Source of the DNA: Yinghuangia elevatio
GTDB lineage: Bacteria > Actinomycetota > Actinomycetes > Streptomycetales > Streptomycetaceae
Length of the DNA stretch: 54,721 bases
Assembly: GCF_040649515.1 (NCBI RefSeq)
Contig: NZ_JBEZFP010000052.1
Location: 1-54,721, forward strand
Direction of reading: 5' to 3'
Shown here one piece after another: positions 39,647 through 48,071 of the stretch. Both the position numbers and the translations under genes were made by a program. A model generated the notes under the pieces. The model made no database searches, was not told the DNA's origin, and worked only from the letters and a program-made list of their open reading frames with translations. Position 1 is the first letter of the stretch. The number at the start of each line of letters is the position of its first letter.

Positions 39647-41152
39647 TCAGTCGCGGGCGGAGGGGGCGGGGCCGGTGTTGCCGCGGGCGGTGTACATGGC
39701 GACGGTGAGGTCGCGGATGAAGTCGGTGCGGCCGTCCTCGTCGAGGCGTACGAGCGCGCGGCGGGTGAACTGGTCGACGGCCTGGGAGACGGTGTCGACG
39801 ACGTCGTCCAGTACGGCGGTGCGGGTCGAGGCGTCGAGGGCGGCGATGCGGCGGCGCAGCATCGACTCGGCGACCTGCGGCGCGTAGTCGATGTGCAGCG
39901 CCTGGGCGGAGAAGACCTGGACGCCGGCCGCGGTCATCGCACCGGACAGGCGCCGGGTCATCTCGTCGTTGACGTGCTCGGTGTCGCGCAGGGACGCGGC
40001 GCCGCGGGTGAAGCTGTCGCACGGCAGGCTCGCGGTGACCGCGCTCACCGCCGCCTCGATCTGCTGCCGGAGGTACTGCTCGTGGTCGCGTACCGCGAAC
40101 TTGGCGCGCGCGGTGTCCCGGACCTGCCACACCACCAGGACCATGACCTGGAGCGGGGTGCCCTGACGGTCGGTCAGGTCCATGGGGCGGCTGCGCCAGT
40201 GGCGCAGGCGGGCGTCGACCTTGCGGCGCCGCCGGAGGGGCACCGCCCACACGAGGCCGGTGCGCCGGACCGTGCCCTTGTAGCGGCCGAACCGGCTCAT
40301 GACGCGTACGGAACCGGCCGGCACGACGAACATGCCGAGCAGGAGCACCAGGCCGAGGACCGCCGCGCAGGCGCCCGCGGCGACGGCGACCGGTTCCGAG
40401 ACGTCCAGGAGTGCGCTGCCGCGGAGTTGGTCGGGCAGCCGCGAGTCGATGTGGCCGGACGCCGCGACCGCCCACACGACGCCGCACACGGATGCGAGCA
40501 GGGCCGTGCCTGCGAGCCAGCCGGGCAGGACGAACGCCGGGCGTTCGCGGAGCTCCTGGTCGGCGCGGGGGAATCGTACGCGGGTGAGGGAGGGGGACGG
40601 GCCCTCGGGGGCGGCGACGAAGTGCGCGTCACCGAAGGTCGCGGTCGCCGTGGTCGTGGTCGCCGGTGTGGCCGGTGCCGCGGACTTGCCGGCCGGGACC
40701 GGGGCGACGGCCGCGTCGGTCTGCGTGCGGGTGCTCTTGGTGGCCATGTCCTTGCCCCGTTCCAGCGGGTCGAGCGGGTCACGTTGCGGCGCGTACGGCA
40801 TCGCGGCGTCGGCTGCGGTGCCCACGGGGCTCGCCGTCGCCGAGCCCAAGCCGGCGGCGGACAGCGCACGGATCTCGGCGGTGTCCAGGACGCGGCCGTC
40901 CAACGGCGTTCCGCCGGAGCTGCCGGCGCGGTCCAGGACGGTCACGATCACCGGCGCGGCGCCGCGGCTCGGGCCCGTTCCGGAACCGGCCTCGGTGGTG
41001 TATTCGGTACCGGTTCCGGTGCTGGTTCCGGTTCCGGCGCTCGTACCGGCGCCGGTTGCGAACCCCGTGCCCGTGACGCTGCCGACGCCTGTGCCGAGCC
41101 TGCGGCGGCCTCCTGGCCCCGTCCATTCCCCTGTCGAGTCTTCGCGTGTCAC
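39647..41152 (-). CDS. SPFH-domain membrane protein with long low-complexity N-terminus
   Basis: A 501-residue protein. Residues 1-60 are Gly/Thr/Ser-rich with TGTG repeats. Residues 60-200 are mostly disordered. Two membrane helices follow at about 207-230 and 250-275, then an SPFH domain at about 280-480 (VRVMSRFGRYKGTVRRTGLVW; MVLVVWQVRDTARAKFAVRDHEQYL; QVFSAQALHIDYAP). It is a second, unrelated-looking SPFH protein besides the slipin at 13 kb. The GTG at 41150-41152 follows GAGGAG. It lies downstream of the peptidoglycan-binding protein gene on the same strand. It is convergent with HxlR across 138 bases. Confidence 0.87.
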   Translation of the reverse strand: MTREDSTGEWTGPGGRRRLGTGVGSVTGTGFATGAGTSAGTGTSTGTGTEYTTEAGSGTGPSRGAAPVIVTVLDRAGSSGGTPLDGRVLDTAEIRALSAAGLGSATASPVGTAADAAMPYAPQRDPLDPLERGKDMATKSTRTQTDAAVAPVPAGKSAAPATPATTTTATATFGDAHFVAAPEGPSPSLTRVRFPRADQELRERPAFVLPGWLAGTALLASVCGVVWAVAASGHIDSRLPDQLRGSALLDVSEPVAVAAGACAAVLGLVLLLGMFVVPAGSVRVMSRFGRYKGTVRRTGLVWAVPLRRRRKVDARLRHWRSRPMDLTDRQGTPLQVMVLVVWQVRDTARAKFAVRDHEQYLRQQIEAAVSAVTASLPCDSFTRGAASLRDTEHVNDEMTRRLSGAMTAAGVQVFSAQALHIDYAPQVAESMLRRRIAALDASTRTAVLDDVVDTVSQAVDQFTRRALVRLDEDGRTDFIRDLTVAMYTARGNTGPAPSARD

Positions 41153-41301
41153 CTGTGCTCCTCACGCGTCGCCGTCGACGCCGGTCCGGTGGCGGCGGAG
41201 CCTCGGGCCGCCGCCTAGTGGTTCTGGTGATGGTGCGTCAGCAGTGGGGTGCCGATGCCGGGACGCCAGTGCCGGAACTTCGGTGCCGGGACTTTGCCGC
41301 A

Positions 41302-41343
41302 CGACTTCGGTGCCACGACTTCGGTGCCGCGACTTCGGTGCCG
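41302..41343. repeat. 14-bp tandem repeat upstream of the SPFH gene
   Basis: Three contiguous 14-bp units of CGACTTCGGTGCCG/A, with diverged partial copies on both sides (about 41270-41355). The array lies in the 210-base gap between the peptidoglycan-binding protein stop and the SPFH start. Unit length is not a multiple of three, consistent with non-coding DNA. Confidence 0.8.
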
Positions 41344-41362
41344 CGACACCGGTGTTGTGACG

Positions 41363-41905
41363 TCACCGCATGAGCAGGGCCCAGGTGTCCTTGCCCGGTA
41401 TTCCGTCGGCGTCGGCGCCGGTCCAGCCCTGCGCGCGCTGGAACGCGGCCGTGGCCTGCTGGTCGGCCGTACCCCACGACGGGCCGGGCCCCTCGCGGTA
41501 GTAACTGCCGTACCCCTTGCGGACCAGTGCCTGGCCGAGCTGCGTGATGTACGCGTTGGACTTCCCGGGCCCGAAGTACTGCGCGCCCGGGAACGCGGTC
41601 GCGCCGGGAGTCGTGGGCGGCGGAGCGGGGTTGCCGCCGCCGGCTCCACCTCCCGTTCCGCCGCCGAGTCCGGCCATGAGGCGCGCCCACGTCTCACGTC
41701 CGGGTATTCCGTCGGCGTCGGCGCCGGTCCAGCCCTGCGCACGCTGGAACGCGGACGTCGCCCGCTGGTCGGCCGTACCCCACGACGGGCCGGGCCCCTC
41801 GCGGTAGTAACTGCCGAACCCCTTCGCGACGAGGGCCTTGCCGAGTTGGGTGATGTACGCGTTGGACTTCCCAGGCCCGAAGTACTGCGCACCCGGGAAC
41901 GGGGT
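41363..41905. repeat. Direct duplication of a ~200-bp module
   Basis: The segments at about 41375-41590 and about 41690-41900 are near-identical in DNA and encode the two peptidoglycan-binding modules of the NlpC-like protein. Mismatches are scattered single bases. The spacer codes for a Gly-rich linker. This points to recent in-frame tandem duplication or gene conversion. Confidence 0.85.
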
Positions 41906-42769
41906 CGTGGCGGGGGTGGTCGTACCGCCCCCGCTGCCGGTCCCGGCGTCCCCTTCGACCACGTTCTTGTAGCGGTACGCCTTGTAGCTCGACGAGTAGT
42001 TGAAGTACGCGTACGGGATGGTGCGGTGCTTGGTGCCCGGCTGCGTCTGCTCGTAGCCGACATAGCTGCCGCGCGACGCATCGGTCCACCGCTCGAAGAT
42101 GACGACGTGCGAACCGCGCACCGGGTTGGCCGCGTTGTGGAAGAGCAGGATGTCGCCCGGCTTGAGGTCGCCCTTGGCGATGGGCGCGGCGTAGTCGGCG
42201 AGGTTGCCGGTCCACGCGTTCTCGGCGAGCCCCCAGGCCATCGAGACAAATCCGGAGCAGTCGGTGCGGTAGCCCCCGCGGTAGGCGGACTGGCTGTACG
42301 GCACGGCCACGTCGGTCCACGATTGGGCCCGCTCGATTATCTGCTCGCGCGTCACGGTCGCGAGGCCGGTGCGGGCGGGCGTGGCGAGGACGGGGGCGAC
42401 GCTCTTGCCGCCCGAGGAGCCGAGGCGCAGTGGGCCGGGCTCGCCCTGCGGTGAGTCGTAGGTGCCCTCCCAGACGGCCGGGTCGGGTGCGTGCGGGGGG
42501 AGTTGCTCCTGGTCGACGAGCGTGTCGGCGAGGGGCTGGCGGGGTCCCTGGTCGTCGAGGCTCTTGTCCGGGTCGAGGGCGCGAGCGGCGGCGGGTGCGA
42601 CGCCTGCCGCGACGAAGCCGGCGGTGACGACGGTCGCGGCGGTGCGACGCGCGCGACGCGCCGGACTGCCGCCGGAGCGCAGGGCCATGGCCTCCTGCCG
42701 ACGCGTCGCGACACACGCAAGGCACGTGCAGGACGGGTCGGCGATATCGTCGAATACGGGGGCTTCCAT
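41363..42769 (-). CDS. NlpC-like amidase-fold protein with two peptidoglycan-binding modules
   Basis: A 468-residue secreted protein. A cytoplasmic N-tail with CTCLACVATRR (about 14-24) precedes a membrane/signal segment at about 41-62. An NlpC/P60-like domain (about 135-280) has Cys in YRTDCSGFVSMAW and His in GSHVVIFERW. Two C-terminal modules (about 290-360 and 395-468) each read FPGAQYFGPGKSNAYITQLG...SYYREGPGPSWGTADQ...FQRAQGWTGADADGIPG, linked by a Gly/Pro spacer. The modules are nearly identical at DNA level, so the duplication is recent. It should bind and perhaps cleave cell-wall peptides. The ATG at 42767-42769 is preferred over one 15 codons earlier, with GGCAGG upstream. Confidence 0.85.
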   Translation of the reverse strand: MEAPVFDDIADPSCTCLACVATRRQEAMALRSGGSPARRARRTAATVVTAGFVAAGVAPAAARALDPDKSLDDQGPRQPLADTLVDQEQLPPHAPDPAVWEGTYDSPQGEPGPLRLGSSGGKSVAPVLATPARTGLATVTREQIIERAQSWTDVAVPYSQSAYRGGYRTDCSGFVSMAWGLAENAWTGNLADYAAPIAKGDLKPGDILLFHNAANPVRGSHVVIFERWTDASRGSYVGYEQTQPGTKHRTIPYAYFNYSSSYKAYRYKNVVEGDAGTGSGGGTTTPATTPFPGAQYFGPGKSNAYITQLGKALVAKGFGSYYREGPGPSWGTADQRATSAFQRAQGWTGADADGIPGRETWARLMAGLGGGTGGGAGGGNPAPPPTTPGATAFPGAQYFGPGKSNAYITQLGQALVRKGYGSYYREGPGPSWGTADQQATAAFQRAQGWTGADADGIPGKDTWALLMR

Positions 42770-43200
42770 GCGCACCTGCCTCGCCGTTGTACCAGTGACT
42801 TGGATGATCAACACGATTGAACACCATTAATCACACAAGTCACGCCCATTCGTACCAATTCGGACATCAATTGACCCGGGCCCGGTAAACCTCGAATCAC
42901 CCGAACAGCCCTACGTACCACGGGTGGAGGGGCAGCGAAGGGGCTCAATCGGCACACACGGGGAACGAGTCACCGCGGTACGGGTGACGGGCGTGGCGCC
43001 GTGCCGACGAGGTATCCACTCGTACGCCCGCCCGGCTCGGCCGTCGCTCGCCACCGAAAGAAGCTCCGGTGGACGAGAGCCTGGCAACGCGGTCCGCAAA
43101 GCGCCGTCAAAGCACGCGCAGGCCCGTGCCTGAGGGGCTGGTGACAGTTCGTCAGGCACGGCATACTGCGCCCGATGTCACCTGCGGGGAGGGGCACAGA
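42770..43200. other. Divergent control region, NlpC-like gene and PhyH fusion gene
   Basis: The 431-base gap contains a markedly AT-richer stretch at about 42800-42900, the likely promoter area for the minus-strand NlpC-like gene. GTGACTT and AAGTCAC flank it as an inverted pair about 35 bases apart. The plus-strand half (42900-43200) has no ORF with a good ribosome binding site. I compared it with ydaO, SAM-IV and TPP riboswitch consensus features from memory and saw no match. Confidence 0.4.
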
Positions 43201-44400
43201 ATGCACACGCGCGACTGGATCGACGCGGAGACGTACCACCGCGACATCGTGCCCGGGCTGCTCGCCGGCGAGCGGGGACTGCTCGCCGCGACCGGCCTCG
43301 CGGGGCTGCGCCCGCTGACGCTGGTGGTCGGCGAGGCGGCGTGGACGTACCGTGCGGTGGACGGACGCCTGCGGGTCGATCCCGCGGCGGAGGCCGGCGC
43401 CGCCGACGCCTGCACCTGCACCTGCCTGATGTCACCCGGCGCGTGGACCGACTTCGTCACCCAGATGCGCACCGGAGCGGCGCTGGCCATCGCGGGCGAG
43501 GTCGCGGTCCGGGACGGAACCGTCCTCGACCTGTTCGCCTGGGAGCCCGCGCTGCGCGCGCTCTACATGGGCGTCCCGATCTACCAGCCCACCGGCGCCC
43601 CGCCCACCGACGCCGCCGGGCGATCGGTCGACCTGGAACGCGCCTGGACGCTCGCCGACTCGGACGCCGACCTGGCCGCGTTCTTCGACGCGACCGGTGT
43701 GATGCGGGTACGCGGAGTCTTCACCGCCGACGAGGTCGCCGCCTTCAACGCCGAGGTCGACCGGCTCGCGGCGGACGCCCGCGTCGGCGACGACCGGTCG
43801 TGGTGGGCCGCCACCGAGGACGGCGAGGACGTCCTGTGCCGCCTGGTCTACGCGAGCGAGCGCTCGCCGCTGATCGCGGAACTCGCGCGGGATCCGCGCA
43901 TGCTGCGCCTGTCGTCGCTGCTGCACGACGACCTCGCGGCGTCCACCGACCGCATGGAGGGCGTGGGCGTGCTGCTCAAGCCGCCGGGGCGGCTCAAGGG
44001 GCTGGCGAACATCCCGTGGCACACCGACTGCGGGCTCGGCGGCCACCACATCATGTGCCCGTCGGTGGCGATCGGCGTGCAGCTGACCGGGTCGTCGCCG
44101 GAGACCGGGTGCCTGGAGGCGGTCGCGGGCACACACGGGAAGACCTGCCCGCCGCCGGACCAGGGGGACCTGGCGGACCTGCCGTACATGCTGATCCCGA
44201 CGGATCCGGGCGACGTCACCGTGCACATCGCCGACGTCCTGCACGCGTCGCCGGCCCCGACCGGGGTCGGCGGGCGGCGCACGATGTACGTGACGTACCA
44301 CCCGCCGTCCCTCTTCGAGAACGTCGGTCCCGGGCTCGCGGTCAACGACCTGATCCGCAGCCGCAGCGCGGACCAACTGGACGCGGGCCTCGGCCGCTGA
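43201..44400 (+). CDS. SCP2-like / phytanoyl-CoA dioxygenase fusion protein
   Basis: A 399-residue two-part protein. Residues 1-130 resemble an SCP2 sterol-carrier fold (CTCLMSPGAWTDFVTQMRTG; AIAGEVAVRDG). Residues 150-380 are a PhyH-type Fe(II)/2-oxoglutarate dioxygenase: the iron motif HTD in NIPWHTDCGLGGHH (about 278-280), a distal His in HIADVLHASPAP (about 341-347), and RTMYVTYHPPS supplying the 2-oxoglutarate Arg. The ATG follows GAGGGG. Its substrate may be a lipid or CoA ester held by the SCP2-like part; that is inference. A convergent NAD-dependent epimerase gene follows. Confidence 0.8.
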   Translation: MHTRDWIDAETYHRDIVPGLLAGERGLLAATGLAGLRPLTLVVGEAAWTYRAVDGRLRVDPAAEAGAADACTCTCLMSPGAWTDFVTQMRTGAALAIAGEVAVRDGTVLDLFAWEPALRALYMGVPIYQPTGAPPTDAAGRSVDLERAWTLADSDADLAAFFDATGVMRVRGVFTADEVAAFNAEVDRLAADARVGDDRSWWAATEDGEDVLCRLVYASERSPLIAELARDPRMLRLSSLLHDDLAASTDRMEGVGVLLKPPGRLKGLANIPWHTDCGLGGHHIMCPSVAIGVQLTGSSPETGCLEAVAGTHGKTCPPPDQGDLADLPYMLIPTDPGDVTVHIADVLHASPAPTGVGGRRTMYVTYHPPSLFENVGPGLAVNDLIRSRSADQLDAGLGR

Positions 44401-44417
44401 GCACCGCGGCCGCGAGC

Positions 44418-44431
44418 ACCGCGGCCGCGGT
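44418..44431. terminator. GC palindromes between two convergent genes
   Basis: The 48-base gap between the PhyH-fusion stop and the convergent epimerase stop contains AGCACCGCGGCCGCG twice and a 14-bp palindrome, ACCGCGGCCGCGGT (44418-44431), plus further CCGCGG units. It could fold in either direction and act as a bidirectional terminator. No U-tract is present. Confidence 0.35.
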
Positions 44432-44448
44432 CGGTTCGCGAGCCGCGG

Positions 44449-45363
44449 TCAGTTCTTGAGCAGCTCCGGGTGGAACTTCTCGACCATGCGGCGCATGCCG
44501 TCCTTCCAGTGCACGTCGGTCGTGCCGATGATCTCGTGCATGCGGGTGACGTCGAGTGCGACGCTGCTGATGGTCTGGTCAGTCTCCTCGAACTCCGGCT
44601 GAAGGCCGGTCAGTTCACCGAGGTAGGTGCACCACTCCTCGATGCTGACCGCCTCGCTGCCGCCCCAGTTGACCACCGTCGCGGGCGTGGACGCCGCGGC
44701 GAGCAGCTTGGGCAGCGAGGCGACGATGTCCTCTTCGTGGATGGGGTGGTACACGCTCGGGGTGTCGCTGTGCACCTGGACCGGCGCTCCGGCGATCATC
44801 ATCTCGAGGTGGATGGCCGGCCAGCCGCCGTTCTCGCCGTACGGGACGCTCAGGCGCGCGATGGTCGTCGGCAGCTGGTACTTGGCCGCCCCCCAGCGCG
44901 CCGCGCCTTCCGCGGCGATCTTGCAGATGCTGTACGTCTCCAGGAACGACCACACGCGGTGGTTGTCGCCCAGCGCGTCCGACTCCTTGAACGTGCGGTG
45001 CCCGTTGGGCTGGTAGACCGCCGTCGACGAGCAGTGCAGGAACGCGCGCGCACCGCGCAGGTGGTCCATGAGCCAGAGCACGCCGCCGGCGTTGCCGTCC
45101 AGGTCGGCGCCCCAGTCACCGCTCTTCGCGACCGCGAAGTTGACCACGTAGTCGGCGTCGGCGGGCAGGGCCGCGACGTCGCCGGCGGCCAGGTCGATCT
45201 TGACGCAGTTGACTCCGGCGGCCTCCAGGCGCGCGCGGGACTCGTCGTCGTTGAAGCGCGCCGCGCCGTACACCTCGTTGTCGCGTGCGAGGAGCTTGGC
45301 GACCGGCTCGGCCACCTGGCCGGTGACCCCGGTGACGACGATCTTGGAGCCTTCGAGTGCCAT
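44449..45363 (-). CDS. NAD-dependent epimerase/dehydratase-family (extended SDR) protein
   Basis: A 304-residue Rossmann protein. The nucleotide loop VVTGVTGQVAEPVAKLL (about 9-25) follows the GxxGxxA pattern. SSTAVYQPNG (about 112) supplies the catalytic Ser, and Tyr and Lys occur in ETYSICKIAAE (about 141-151), giving the YxxxK motif. RLSVPYGENG and YHPIHEEDIV are extended-SDR substrate-domain motifs. The ATG at 45361-45363 follows GGAGGG. It is convergent with the SCP2-PhyH gene, so any joint pathway is speculative. Confidence 0.88.
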   Translation of the reverse strand: MALEGSKIVVTGVTGQVAEPVAKLLARDNEVYGAARFNDDESRARLEAAGVNCVKIDLAAGDVAALPADADYVVNFAVAKSGDWGADLDGNAGGVLWLMDHLRGARAFLHCSSTAVYQPNGHRTFKESDALGDNHRVWSFLETYSICKIAAEGAARWGAAKYQLPTTIARLSVPYGENGGWPAIHLEMMIAGAPVQVHSDTPSVYHPIHEEDIVASLPKLLAAASTPATVVNWGGSEAVSIEEWCTYLGELTGLQPEFEETDQTISSVALDVTRMHEIIGTTDVHWKDGMRRMVEKFHPELLKN

Positions 45364-45521
45364 GCCAAGCCCTCCTGCGCAACAACTACGGGTATTGGGC
45401 CGCAACGTAGCGCAGACACTTGACCGGGGCAATGATCAGGAACACGCGTAGGATGCGCCCTCGTCGCGCGCGGATTCCCGTACGCTACAGCCCGCTTCCG
45501 GCCCCTTCAGGCCGCTTCACT

Positions 45522-45899
45522 TCAGCCGGCTTCGGCGGCGCGCTCGCGCGGGTCGTCGGCGGCCAGCGCCTCGTCGAGGTCGGGGTGCACGTCGAACAGC
45601 CTCCGCAGGCCGAGCGCCGTGAACACGCGGTTCACGTGGTGCTCGCCGCTCTCCGGCATCACCAGCCGCAACTGGCCCGAGCACGAGCGCAGCAACCGCC
45701 TGGCCCCCACCAGTGCGCCGATCCCGGTCGAGTCGCAGAAGACGACCTCGGTGAGTTCCAGGATCAGGTGGTGGCGCCCCTGGGCCACCGCCCGTCTCAC
45801 GTGTTCCCCCAGCTCCGGGACGACGGCGAAGTCGACCTCCCCGGCGACGAAAAGCACGGTCCAGCCTTGGCGGTCCTCGGTGGTCACCTGAAGGTTCAC
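45522..45899 (-). CDS. STAS-domain anti-sigma-factor antagonist
   Basis: A 125-residue single STAS domain. The phosphorylatable Ser57 sits in EVVFCDSTGIGALV, and the strand order LQVTTEDRQGWTVLFVAGEVDF fits the family. These proteins release sigma factors from anti-sigma kinases when dephosphorylated by SpoIIE-type phosphatases. The GTG at 45897-45899 (VNLQVTT) is chosen; a longer frame adds a Pro/Arg-rich segment. No RsbW-like kinase adjoins. A PAS-PP2C phosphatase lies 42 kb away. The partner is unknown. Confidence 0.9.
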   Translation of the reverse strand: MNLQVTTEDRQGWTVLFVAGEVDFAVVPELGEHVRRAVAQGRHHLILELTEVVFCDSTGIGALVGARRLLRSCSGQLRLVMPESGEHHVNRVFTALGLRRLFDVHPDLDEALAADDPRERAAEAG

Positions 45900-46233
45900 T
45901 CGCGGGCGCTCCCTGGTCGGCAGGCGGGCACCGCCCGTGCGGACCGCTTCCAAGGCCGCGCGGCGCGGGGCCGGGCGGGAGACCCGGCCGCGATCCACCG
46001 TAGTCCTCAGTGGATGACGTGGCGTAGGCGGCACGGTCACGCCACGGTCTCGTTTGTTGGCCGAGTTTGTCACCGCGGCAATGCAAATGCGGGTGTCGCC
46101 AAGCAATGTGACGTGGAGTCAGGATACGTCGCGCCCTGCCCTGCCCGGCGTGTCGGGTGGCCGCGCGTGGCCCGGATCCGAGCGTCCCGGATGACCGCGA
46201 CCGGCCCCGGCCGCACGGCCGGCCGACGGCGAA
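45900..46233. other. Gap upstream of the STAS gene
   Basis: These 334 bases separate the Pth2-like gene stop from the STAS start. The middle (about 46015-46130) is less GC-rich and should hold the STAS promoter, but I cannot assign a specific sigma motif. No ORF with a good ribosome binding site is visible. Confidence 0.4.
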
Positions 46234-46920
46234 TCAGGCGCCCCGCAGCCGCAATTCCGGCAAATCGGCCACCACCGTGCAGGAGCCCGGCGCGATCTCG
46301 GTGAACCCCGCGTCGCGGACCAGCGGCAGCCCGGAGTCGGTGAGCGCCGGCCACGCCGTGACGGGAGCGCTACGCACCGCGAGGCGGAAGCCGTCCGCCG
46401 CCCAGCGCTTGCGGGCCTCCGCGTCCAGTCGCATCCAGGCCAACTGCGCACCGTGACCGGCCTGTGCCATCGCCTTTCCGGCGCTCATCTCGAGGCCCGG
46501 GTTGAACCACAGCACCGGGATCCCGCGGGCGGGGGCGAGCGGCGGCTCCGGGTCGTCGAGTTCGGTGCCGGAGACCTGGAGCCGGGCGAGTTCCTTGGGC
46601 CACGCGTCGAGCGGAACGGGCGGGAAGACGCGTACCTCGGCGCCTTCGTGCTCCAGCGTGATGCCGTCCAGCGCGGAGGCGCGCCGCCATTCGGCTCCGC
46701 GCGCCCGACGTACCACCTTGCGGATGCGGCCGTCGGTCCACGCCGTGACGCGCTCGGCCCACTCCCCCTCGGTGGACCGCTCGTCGGCGAGGAAGGCCAG
46801 CACGCCGCGGGCGGCGGCCTCCAGGGCGGCGGTACGCGTCGGCGGGGCCTCGCGCTCGATGCGCACCACGAGGGGGAGGACGAACTGCGGGACGGTGTCC
46901 CTGTCAACGGCTGGACTCAC
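46234..46920 (-). CDS. Pth2-like peptidyl-tRNA hydrolase family protein
   Basis: A roughly 228-residue protein. The C-terminal half (about 125-228) resembles the Pth2/DUF2000-like fold: LWFNPGLEMSAGKAMAQAGHGAQLAWM carries the conserved Lys/His pattern of the family, and the chain ends PGSCTVVADLPELRLRGA. The N-terminal half (QFVLPLVVRIEREAPPTRTAALEAAARG) appears specific to actinobacteria. Two GTG starts, at 46920 and 46938, are possible and neither has a clear Shine-Dalgarno. Bacteria use the unrelated Pth1 as the main hydrolase, so the role here is uncertain. Confidence 0.75.
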   Translation of the reverse strand: MSPAVDRDTVPQFVLPLVVRIEREAPPTRTAALEAAARGVLAFLADERSTEGEWAERVTAWTDGRIRKVVRRARGAEWRRASALDGITLEHEGAEVRVFPPVPLDAWPKELARLQVSGTELDDPEPPLAPARGIPVLWFNPGLEMSAGKAMAQAGHGAQLAWMRLDAEARKRWAADGFRLAVRSAPVTAWPALTDSGLPLVRDAGFTEIAPGSCTVVADLPELRLRGA

Positions 46921-47042
46921 CCCATGATCATGCCGCACCGGGAACTACGACGGGCGCAAGCCCGGCCGCGTCGCGAGCGGGCGCGCCGCCACCGGTCCCG
47001 CCTGACCGCCACCGGGACCGTCCCGGCCCGACCGCGGTCTGC

Positions 47043-47852
47043 TCACACCGGAGGGACGAGCACGAAGTACCGTTCGGCGACACTCCGGTCACCCGCGACG
47101 GCCAGACGGTCCAGGGGCACCCTGCCCCACAGGTACAGCATCAAGTCCGAGGCGGAGCCGCGTAGTTCCACGTCCGCCGCGGCCGCTTCGCCCGCCTTCC
47201 CTCCTCGGGCGGGGTACTCGACATCCGCGCCCGAGAACCGCACCGTCCACGACTCCGGACCGTCCGTCGCGGCCAAGCGGTACGTCTCGCCCGCCCCCTC
47301 CGACGCGGGCAGCCTCTCGCGCCGCCCCGGGGCCATGACCTCGAAGGTCTGCGCCACCGCGTCGCATGCCAACGACCGGTCCATCGGACCCGGCTCACCG
47401 ACCGAGAGTTCGGCGTCCCAGCGGTGCACGGCGGCCTCGATGGCCTGCATGCGCAGCCAGAAGCCCGCGCTCTGCTCGGGAGCCCATGTCCAGACCCGCG
47501 TCGCCGGGTCGGTCTTCGCGAACCTGTCGCCCAACAGCCGCGCGCCGTCGGCGAACCACTCGACCAGCGCGGCCGGGACCGGCCCCGCCGTCGGCCCGCC
47601 GCCGGGTTCCGGCCACCCCTGCCGCTCGGCCGGGAGCCCGAAACCCGGATCGGTGCCCTGCGGCGGGTCGGTCAGCCGGGTGCGTAGCACCGCTTCCACC
47701 ACGCGGTGCACCTCGCCCAGGTGCAGGACCAAATCGGAGACCGTCCACCCCGGGCAGGAGGGCACCGGCGGTGCCTCCGGCTCGGCCGCCGCCTGCCGTA
47801 CCGCCGCCTCGAACAGGGCGACTTCGCCCCGGAACCGCGCCACCAGGTCCAT
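47043..47852 (-). CDS. Maleylpyruvate-isomerase-family (DinB/MDMPI) protein
   Basis: A 269-residue four-helix-bundle protein of the mycothiol-dependent maleylpyruvate isomerase superfamily. PVPSCPGWTVSDLVLHLGEVHR (about 28-49) carries the first metal-ligand His pair, and IEAAVHRWDAELSVG (about 136-150) supplies another His. The C-terminal domain (about 180-269) is the usual MDMPI C-domain. Members use mycothiol and a divalent metal for isomerisation or S-transfer. The ATG at 47850-47852 is the family-like start, although no strong ribosome binding site precedes it. A related TIGR03084-type gene lies next upstream. Confidence 0.82.
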   Translation of the reverse strand: MDLVARFRGEVALFEAAVRQAAAEPEAPPVPSCPGWTVSDLVLHLGEVHRVVEAVLRTRLTDPPQGTDPGFGLPAERQGWPEPGGGPTAGPVPAALVEWFADGARLLGDRFAKTDPATRVWTWAPEQSAGFWLRMQAIEAAVHRWDAELSVGEPGPMDRSLACDAVAQTFEVMAPGRRERLPASEGAGETYRLAATDGPESWTVRFSGADVEYPARGGKAGEAAAADVELRGSASDLMLYLWGRVPLDRLAVAGDRSVAERYFVLVPPV

Positions 47853-47944
47853 GGACGGCAGCGTGCCACGCGACGGCGGGTACGGCCGGGCGCCACGCCC
47901 ACAAGACGGGTGGGACGATGTCGGCCACGGCGTCGAAGCGGCGG

Positions 47945-48045
47945 CTCGGTTCGGGTCGGTGCGGTGCGGTTCGGGTCGGGTTCGGTTCGGTTCGGCAAGC
48001 GCATCAGCCACTGCATCAGGGCATCAGGGCATCAGGGCCGCGAGC
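47945..48045. repeat. Low-complexity region with GGTTCGGGTC and GCATCAGG repeats
   Basis: Between the two MDMPI-type genes are about nine imperfect GGTTCGGGTC/GGTGC units (about 47945-47998), followed by three direct GCATCAGG copies (about 48014-48038). Frames through it read Arg/Thr-rich nonsense. The region is 219 bases in total and must also hold any promoter of the downstream gene. Confidence 0.6.
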
Positions 48046-48071
48046 GGCGCATCGCCAGGCTCCATAGGCGG

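Noticed and set aside
42900..43200. Possible riboswitch upstream of the PhyH fusion gene
   Set aside because: Several short stems exist, but no consensus element of ydaO, SAM-IV, TPP or cobalamin riboswitches could be matched by eye.
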